A stretch of 64,000 nucleotides of DNA from Apostichopus japonicus (Eukaryota; Echinodermata; Holothuroidea; Aspidochirotida; Stichopodidae), in NCBI RefSeq assembly GCF_037975245.1, contig NC_092576.1:15970611-16034610 (forward strand). The letters are read 5' to 3'. Position numbers and translations under genes: made by a program. This document shows positions 56,101-64,000 of the stretch, in pieces; the stretch's first letter is position 1; each line of letters opens with the position of its first letter. Under the pieces are notes generated by a model. The model did not search any database and had not been told where the DNA came from. It was given only the letters and a program-made list of their open reading frames with translations.

Positions 56101-59100
56101 AACTTACTAATATGTTCCACTTTATTTTCAAATTTACTCTTGTGCAATCGTAGCATATATTACAATAGTAAAATTCTTCTTGACAAGTCCCCTTAACACC
56201 GGTGGACCTCTGCCCTAATTTTATTCAAGCCTACTAGTCCGTTGTCTAGTCATTACATCGTAATGAAATCAGATCAAGAGCGATCTTTATATCAAGAATA
56301 TTTACATTCAAGAAACTATTTATTTACTGTTTGAAAGTAAACTGTGTTGTGAGCAACTCAACATAAACAGCATCGTCGAGCCTGAAAAAAATGCGGTATA
56401 ACTACATGTCCAGTCCGTATGAATGGAATGTGTCACTGTAAATCTCAAATTGGTATATAGAACGTGGTCAAAACATGAATATGCTTTTCCTGTTATTCTA
56501 TGAGAGTTCTTAGTACAACTAATGTCAAAGTCGATAATCTTAGGAGAAATACTCATTATTGGTTTTAATTATTTGATTTACTTTGTTTGTAATCGCATAA
56601 ACGTGAGCCTGTATGGACCCGATTACTGGAAGGAACACCCTATACACGGCATAACGCCCACCCGCCTCATCGCCCTACCTCTACGCCCGCCCTACCTCCC
56701 TACGCCTCACCTGCATACTTGGGACGTAACACCCCAATGAGGTCACTCAATACATGGTGATGGCGTTCGAAGATGAGTTACAAACTGCAAGACACGATAG
56801 ATCTGCATACAATGTACGCCACTTCCTTGTCGTGAACACTGAACATGGAAGTAACACAGGGAAGTAAATATATGGAGACCCACTAACGGTTAGTCTATCT
56901 GTTACCAATAGGAACTCCATATATTAAAGCTAACAGAGTTCAAACCCTATCACAACCGTATCATTGTCAAACCGTACTGCTTCAGTCACAGGTAATCAAT
57001 CTTTGTTTTATTAGAACCTCGTTTGCAGCAAGGATGTTTGTTGCGTTCCTGTTTCTTTTCATGATTAGAGCTTTGGCTGCGGGGTCAGATAGTTTATCGT
57101 TATAAGTCATATATTTTATGTGAAGCTCTAATTGAATTCATATTGTTGATATTAGTTAAATATTTTCTTAGAAATTAATCAACAGATGTCGAAATAATTG
57201 CATCTGGCTGATGAGACCCAAATTGGAATCGAAATGCCATAGAGCAGGGGTTGAACACGAAATGGACATGACGTGCCACCGTGATTTTGTTGTGTTCAAT
57301 CCGTGTAGCAAACATGAACGTACTGTGTATCGATAAAGTCATAAAGGAGGACATTTGACATAATCTCCCAGGAGTCCGAATTGTTTCTGTACAGGACTAA
57401 CTAGTGTTTTGGAGTTATCGGGAGAGCGAATGGAGCGGAGGATCGAATCAATTTCCTTCATTATTCTCCTTGTTGACCTTCACATGATGAACATTTCTTA
57501 AATGGTATGTCCTACTTCGAACGAATACTATCTTACCATGAGTAACCTTCGATGGGTCTTATAGAACTGTTGAAACCCGCAATACCGTTAAGTAATAATG
57601 CTGCCAGCCATCCATTGAGCTGGAAGTGTCCAGCAACTATATCATCATAACTAGAACATTCCAAAGTCCTCTCCGTCTTTATAGAACGCCGCACTGCCTG
57701 TTATGACCACGAGAGGGATTGGCTTTTCCTCTCTCTCACCCACACTCTCGCGATCTACTCACACCCCCAATACCATTCATTTAATGTTGCTTCGTCGGCA
57801 GAGCAGATAAATCCCCCACACAGCACCACCAGTGGGGAGAGTATGCTGTGTGCTTCCATGCATGGCAGGTCATTGTGTTCATATGTATCAGAGATGAAGA
57901 TTTTTCTTCATATATCGGTAGAGAGCACACGCCGATGAAAGTACAACACAGTGATCAATAGCTTGCATTTGTTACCCCGTTGAGTATGATTTACATGTCG
58001 ATCAACCACCAACCCAACTATGTCTCAGTAAAGCTTTTACCTCCTCTATACACTGGGCAGCCAATAATTACGAAATCTTGACCACGACATGAAACAATGC
58101 CAGGTTCGCATCGCCTTAAATATCAGTAGTGAAAAAAATGTCTATATGGAGCTTCTTAATACACATTCCATACAGTGCGTACTGTGTATAAAGTAATACA
58201 TAAAATAACCAATGTGTTCTATATAGGGATATATAGTCTAAGATAGAGTCAGAGAAGCAGGAGTGGATTATACAAGTAATCTAATATCAATCTAGTGTCC
58301 CCTTTGCTTGACACAGGGCAAATCAAAGCGATACAGGAAATGATTGATCAATTGGGAATTATGGGTAAATTGGTCTTCGCCCTCGGAAAAAACGGAATAG
58401 GAAGCATCATTCATGCCGAATAAAACTACAAATGAAAATGGCTATCAAAAATGTGGTGGATGCATGTCGATCCGCTAAATGTAAATGCAATAGTTTTGCC
58501 TACCGGGTCATTCCGCCTCAAATCAACCAATTTTCTGAAAAGATCCAAGGTGACCCTCTCAAACTAAGATGAAATTTCATCAGAATGATTGAGTATATCC
58601 CAAATGAACACATACAAACAATTAAAATCATACTCTATGTCGTTTTCGAGATATGGCCCGTTGAAATTAGGTCGTTGTGGCAATTTTGCTCGTTTGCGAT
58701 TCGCAAAAAGTGACTTTTGTGATATTTTCCGAATTTGAAAGCTCATAATTCAGTCTTTGTACCAGGTAGAGAGCTCGAATTTGGTATTCTATCTAACTTC
58801 TTGCCAAAATTTATGAATCTGCACTAAATTAAACTGTATCTCCTTTATTTGTCTGGTTATGATCACCCAAAGTAGGCACTTTATTCTGCCGAAAATGTTT
58901 TTTTGTGATTTTTAAGGTCACCCTGTGCCCACATGAGAGGTCACATGAATCCTATATTCCTTGGGTATTATCTATGGTTGCATGTTTATACCCATAAGCA
59001 ATATTAAGCCCACCAATGCACTACTTAAGAAATGGCATAGGCCAAAAGTTAGTTCCAGCCAGAAAAAAGGTAAAAATGACCCCGCCCTTCTTGACCCCGG

Positions 59101-60230
59101 CTGACCCCGCGATCAATTGAAACATTTATTGAAATTTACACCAGTTAAATATATATATTTATATCTACTTGTACACCAAATTTCAGCTTTGGCACTCAAC
59201 TCCATTCGCAAAAATGGTTTGGTCTGTATATAAAATTTCATCAAAGTGCAACGTTTTTTTGTTGCCTTCTTCTTCTAAGCATATTAAATTCCTCCGTGAA
59301 TAGATGATTTTAATATGCATAAAGAAGAACAAAGACAAGTTCAACACAATTGTCATGATTACATCATTGACACTGCTGTTGCCAGATGCATTCACAAATA
59401 TTATCCCCAAATTAAAAATATTCATATCTTCGCGATATCATATTCTTCAAGTATACCTGTCCGTGTTTGGCAAAAATATGTTGACGGTTATTGATCATCA
59501 GTCATGCCTAGAATAAACGGTAAAGCGATGTCATATCGGTCTTATCTAGTTCCGCGAAAGTGGACGACCTGCAATCTTTGAAATATTTGAGAATGCCTTT
59601 GGGTTATCTCTAACACTTCTGGGAAAAGTACCAGTGCATTCCCTTTATCATATAGTGTGACATATTCGAACTAACAAGTGGTTTTTAAACACTCCTTTAC
59701 CTAACAAAATGTTGCCCATTGTTTGTTTGAAAACTTTTACACATGCACGTCTAGTAATCAACCAATCAGAAGGCATTTTTGAGATAAATTTAATCACGTC
59801 TGCTAAACCTTTTAAAACATATTTTCACAACCAGTACATAGATTGAGAACGTTAGAACTTAAAAAAAGGATCGATCATGCGCATTAGGAACAGGAGCCGT
59901 ATCTACGGCTCTGTTTGGACTCAGAACCTAGACACACCCTATTAGGAACGGTATGACAGCGCCCACTGACAAAACGGTGAAGATCGATGTTTGCAGTAAT
60001 TAATGCGTTAAAACAATCAACTTCTAATGAGTTATCACAGCTAAATCAACATATGCATTAATGTGCATGCATAATCTCCTTTTTTTCTCCCTCTTTTCTA
60101 CTACCTTGCGGGTTTTTAAGGAAGGTTTGATTTAGTTTGCCCTTTAAAACCTTTTGAAATAATTTTAATTCTATCACTTAACTTTCAATGTGATAGGTTA
60201 TAAAGTGCTCCGTTCATGTGCTGTCCACTC
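53151..60230. other. Intergenic DNA, no gene recognised
   Basis: Open frames are short and without motifs. G-run at 53401-53417. A 24-bp direct repeat (ATACATGTTACACGCTACGC...) occurs near 55152 and 55226. 58500-59120 (GGTCATTCCGCCTCAAATC onward) has the monotonous look of an old dispersed repeat, but I could not name it. Confidence 0.5.
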
Positions 60231-60235
60231 GGCGA

Positions 60236-60334
60236 GTATAAATATAAACTGAACCCTCGTCCAATTCAACAGTGTCAACAAGGGTAGTGTAATTTTGTTT
60301 AAAGCTTGATCAAGGATAACTCAATTACAATCTA
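60236..60334 (+). promoter_or_regulatory. Possible promoter and first exon
   Basis: TATAAATATAAA at 60237, about 30 bp before AATTCAACAGTGTCA (a plausible start region), then CAATCTAAA/GTAAGTAA, a consensus donor, near 60335. No coding exon was recognised downstream in the window. Confidence 0.3.
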
Positions 60335-62427
60335 AAGTAAGTAAATAACTTGGAAAAAGACATCACAAGTATTGACGTCACTGAACTATACAGTACAAAT
60401 TAGTGACAAATATCACGTTTTATCAAAATATCACTAGCTAACACTGAATATATCAAGGAAATGGAATGCAGAATAACAAAATAAATCCTAAAATCAGAAA
60501 TCATCAAGAAAATCACAGGAGACAATCATTATCAACGGGTATAGATGGCACATGCGATATTTCTTCGGAAATGAATGCCATGTTCTGAATTAATTACCGT
60601 ATTTGTTGTTATTTGTGTTGTCTATGGCATTTTTTATCTTCCGCTTCGACGGTTGGGTGTAGGACTCCCTGATTAAAGGTTATAGTCAATTTTGATATGC
60701 CGAAAAACGTTAAACATGTCTCTGCTTCCATTGTGCGTATGAGTGAGAGGATATAATTATGTCTACAAGATCGATGAGTGGCTGTATGCGAAATATTGTA
60801 AAGTCAAGTCAATTTTTTTTCATGTTATTTAGCATTGATTCAAATTTACTTTCTGTTATGTTTGTTCCAATTTATTTATGTTTTGTTATATTCTCTTGTA
60901 ATGGAATGTAGCAAATCAGTAGCCTGTCAGCGGACACAGCTGAATTAAATAATGAGAACTGTAAGATATATGCTATAAGTATAGTGCCCATATTGAGGGG
61001 AAAAAACAAAGGTGTTGTGTCATTGAAGTAGCGTGACATGACAGAAATCAGGTATAAGCATGAAAGTTATCGATCTAAAGTCGTTGGTTTTAAATCCATA
61101 GAAAGGACCAAGCAGCATATTACTCTGTTATGATTGTAAAAAGTGTAGTTTCTGAAGGAATTTCTTATAAGACTGCTTTCCCTTTTAGCGTTCCTTCCAC
61201 TTCATGGCGGTTAGTTCTTGGCATCAACGTAATCTCTAATCCTCCATGACTTGAACGGAATACAAAGAATGTTTCTATAGTTTACTTGTTCTCATTGGTT
61301 TTCATTCCTTTTGACACTTCCAACACTTCCAATAATTTGTAAAATGATGTCCTTTTTTATCAAGATTAAATTTGTTGCATGAATGAATTTGGGTCAGGTG
61401 ATAAAGTTAAAGTTAGCCGGGGGGGGGGGGGGGTCTATGTTGGCCCTTAGTCTAATTACATGTACAACATTTTTGTTAAATATAGTAAAACAGAGTTCTG
61501 GATGAAAGACAAATGATAAAAAAAAGCAGACTTCAGGATGAATTATGTCAATTATTTCGAACCCACACTCTATGAGAAGTGACGCAAATACCTCTTTTCA
61601 AATCAATAGGAGGAGGAAACTTAATTTGAATAACTTATACTTTATAGAGATTTTAGCTGCTGATAGAGTCGACCATGTCACTGCTGTATGTGTGTAGAAC
61701 ACAGTCATTGAAGGGGGCATATACACGCAAATGCCGCAGTCTCAGAGGACCAATAAACACATCAAGTCACTGGAGACTAAAGAAAGTCTTGTAGTTGACG
61801 AATTCCCCATCCCCGTGTTTCCCAAATCTACTTGCATAAACTCAAAGGCCTATGAATCCTGTTTCGGGTTTCGAATTACTGTGTTATTTCCAGCCCATCA
61901 TATCCTTAAATAAGATTACTCACATGAAGTTAACGTGTTTGACTTAATAAGTATTGTCCCTTCCTCATTCAAAAAGGTCCAGTGAAATGTGAATAGGTAT
62001 TGTTTGTTGAAATTTTAGACTAAATCCCAGTTCATGATCGTCTGCATCGAATATAGTTGTAAAGGGGAAACAACTTACAGCAAGAAATCTCTTGTGAGCA
62101 CAATCTTAAGCAACCTTTTGTGAATAAGGAGATTTCACGAAATCCGTTTTTCTTTTCTTTACTGCCTGCTTCGAAGTCATCGATAGTATCGGGCATAAGC
62201 CTATTGTATATTTACGTCTTGAGAAGAAACGACATTCTTACTACTTGCTGCAATGTAAACAAAGACATTGAAGCGTGAGCTTCTTGTTAATAAAGATATT
62301 CAGATCCGTTGTTCTAATGAGAGTAAAACGGGATGAATAGAGATTTCGTTGAAGCCAGTGTCATTCTCTGCTTCCAATATATTGTAGCCAACCAACAATA
62401 CCAAATTAAGCTCGTAGAAAGTTAACT
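60335..62427. other. No gene recognised
   Basis: AT-rich DNA with a G-run at 61420-61434. The frame at 61731-61913 has no motif. Confidence 0.5.
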
Positions 62428-62500
62428 CGTCTAATGGCTCAGTTGGTAGAGCAGTGGACTGGTAACCCTGATGAACCGAGTTCGACTCCATCAATGGTTG
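62428..62500 (+). repeat. tRNA-like segment (SINE head or tRNA pseudogene)
   Basis: A box TGGCTCAGTTGG (62435-62446) fits the consensus exactly; B box AGTTCGACTCC (62479-62489) is near-perfect. The anticodon loop would read GGT, but anticodon, T and acceptor stems do not pair properly, so it is not a working tRNA. Most likely a SINE promoter region. Confidence 0.6.
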
Positions 62501-62589
62501 GTTAAACACATTTAAATTTTCTTTTACTATTTCAGTAGTCGACGCTGAAGTCTTGATATATTAATTCAACCATTTAAATTACTAGCTGA

Positions 62590-62900
62590 TGTGGTGGCCG
62601 ATGTGGTTAAGAGGGTGACGAAAGACTCATTCCTCGTCGGTCGTGTAAATCGTGGCTAGGGTTCAAGACAGGCCTCTGGCGATAATACCATTGGCTGTAG
62701 GTATGGTGCTTTTTGTGGCCTAGGATCCCGTGCCATGTCTCCCTTGTTGTCGCAAAAGAACCCGGGGGGATGCGCAGAGGGTCGGTCAAATCGACCAGAA
62801 GCGTACTAGGTGGCGTGCGTGAATCCTTGCCTTTGGCCAGAGGTGGTGACATCTCTGCGACCGGCATGCTTGCAGCCACCGTCCACTGAATACGTGGCCT
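62590..62900 (+). repeat. tRNA-Ser/Leu-like SINE candidate
   Basis: GGTGGCCGATGTGGTTAAGA (A-box region), a GACGA/TCGTC stem, a long variable-arm-like stretch and AGGGTTCAAGAC (B box) suggest a class II tRNA head, followed by a GC-rich body of about 230 bp unlike the AT-rich surroundings. The 3' end was not defined. Confidence 0.5.
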
Positions 62901-64000
62901 GATGAGGCGCTGTTCTCCTAAAAGTAAATCTACGAATGCCTTTAAGTGCCATATAGTTATTTTATAATACAAAACACCCTGTTTCAAACTAGCGCCATCG
63001 AATTCATTAAAAGACTTTTTTTGTCACTCTGAAAGGGGATATGGATTTCATTGTAATGGGTTATTTGTGGTAAGCCAAGCAACACATTCAAACAGTGATG
63101 TGGTTCACAAGGGTTGCAGGAACTTAATTAAACTCATTGTTTGATATAAATGTGTTGGTAAAGATTTACACAACCTACACCAAAACAAGCATTATATTCG
63201 TTGCAATACTAGAGACATAAAAGCCGGCAAGACCATGAGATAAAATTTTAATATATATAGAATTCAATCTATGTCACTTTTGCAAGAAAACCAAAGTATA
63301 CCAGTGTCAATATGGTCCCACTATAAGCAACAGTGTTGTAGCAAATTCTCATACCGGATAGTAGGTAGTTCCGGAAACTGAGTGATTCTTCAGAACTTTG
63401 TTTGAGATTCACAACAAAAATATACCCCGTATTGTGTTTTGATAACTTTAGCAACAAAATTAACTTTGATATGCCGTGGACCGATAAAAACCTCTACTTT
63501 CTGTCTTGCTAGGTTGCATCACATTTACTTAATTTTTGTTTGTTTTTTGGAATAACCCTTGAAACAGTTGAGATTCACTACTTAAAGTGACTGGACCTTT
63601 TAGTTTATTACACAGTCCATCAGACTAGTCCCTCGGTTGCAGCACAAAACTCAATGGGAGGTATTTAGATTATATGGTCTCAAATGAAATGTTTATAATT
63701 TATTACAAATGTGTTAAGGACTAATGATGTCGAATGCCATCCAATGGTGCTCTGTTGCTTATATGAAGATTATCGAACATATTCTGGTTGACCTAAAAAA
63801 CAACGGATTAACATAAACACGGATTAACAACGGATTAACTATAAAAACTGCAGTGAGGAGACGACGTCAACACCACCAAGGTAGCCTAAACGAATTTTCC
63901 AGAAATTCAGTATATTTAACGATAATATCTTGAAAAAATGAAATAGCTACAGAAACATTATTGGATTCAAAGTTGTATGCTTTCTTTGTATTATAACATA
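62901..64000. other. No gene recognised
   Basis: AT-rich to the window end; only short motif-free frames. ACGGATTAAC is repeated a few times near 63803-63838. Confidence 0.5.

Noticed and set aside
62428-62500. Functional tRNA-Thr gene
   Set aside because: A and B boxes are good, but anticodon, T and acceptor stems have several mismatches.

Overview
The window reads as nuclear DNA of an animal, most likely a marine invertebrate deuterostome (echinoderm, hemichordate or lancelet type). It is AT-rich, with small GT-AG introns, long microsatellites, frequent G-runs, SINE-like tRNA heads, a 5'-truncated non-LTR retrotransposon and a decayed transposase-like gene. The phylum is an inference. Nothing prokaryotic is visible.

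Layout. 1-6.8 kb: no gene that I can support; microsatellites, a 105-bp minisatellite and a 106-bp inverted repeat (5564-5669 / 6630-6735) carrying CCAAT-, CRE- and YY1-like sites. 6.85-14.02 kb: a plus-strand pseudogene of a transposase-like family, exon by exon, with many stops and frameshifts, interrupted by a 1.26-kb foldback element (11119-12378). 14.14-15.03 kb: a 70-bp satellite, 13 copies, each with a GTAC-centred hairpin.

15.86-51.5 kb: the main object, one plus-strand gene for a leucine-rich-repeat (LRR) receptor. Its 5' part is a tandem array (15.86-42.0 kb) of seven near-identical blocks. I count 31 exons in the array that are exactly 72 nt, phase 2/2, with AG and GT at their borders, each coding one 24-residue LRR; a further set is broken or truncated. 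Downstream come single-copy LRR exons (43344-47344), a Cys-rich exon (47725-47903), a large exon with a GCC2/GCC3 (ephrin-receptor-like) Cys-rich region and several membrane helices (48587-50157), and two short exons ending in a basic tail (stop 51512-51514). The signal-peptide exon was not found.

The array is the strongest candidate for something undescribed. All cassettes are frame-neutral to each other, so any number can be included, skipped, gained or lost. Copies of one exon type differ almost only by amino-acid changes, mostly at the exposed x positions of xxLxLxx, the concave ligand-facing strand, while other codons and introns are nearly identical. That is the pattern expected of a recognition receptor under diversifying selection, with recombination shuffling its LRRs: a chimeric exon, internally truncated exons and lost donors are all present. 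Every complete block also carries a fossil reverse-transcriptase fragment, and block C alone has a later retrotransposon insertion, which orders the events.

51.5-64 kb: no coding gene recognised; an (AT)73 tract, a 95-bp minisatellite, a possible promoter/first exon near 60.24 kb, and two tRNA-derived (SINE-like) segments near 62.4-62.9 kb.
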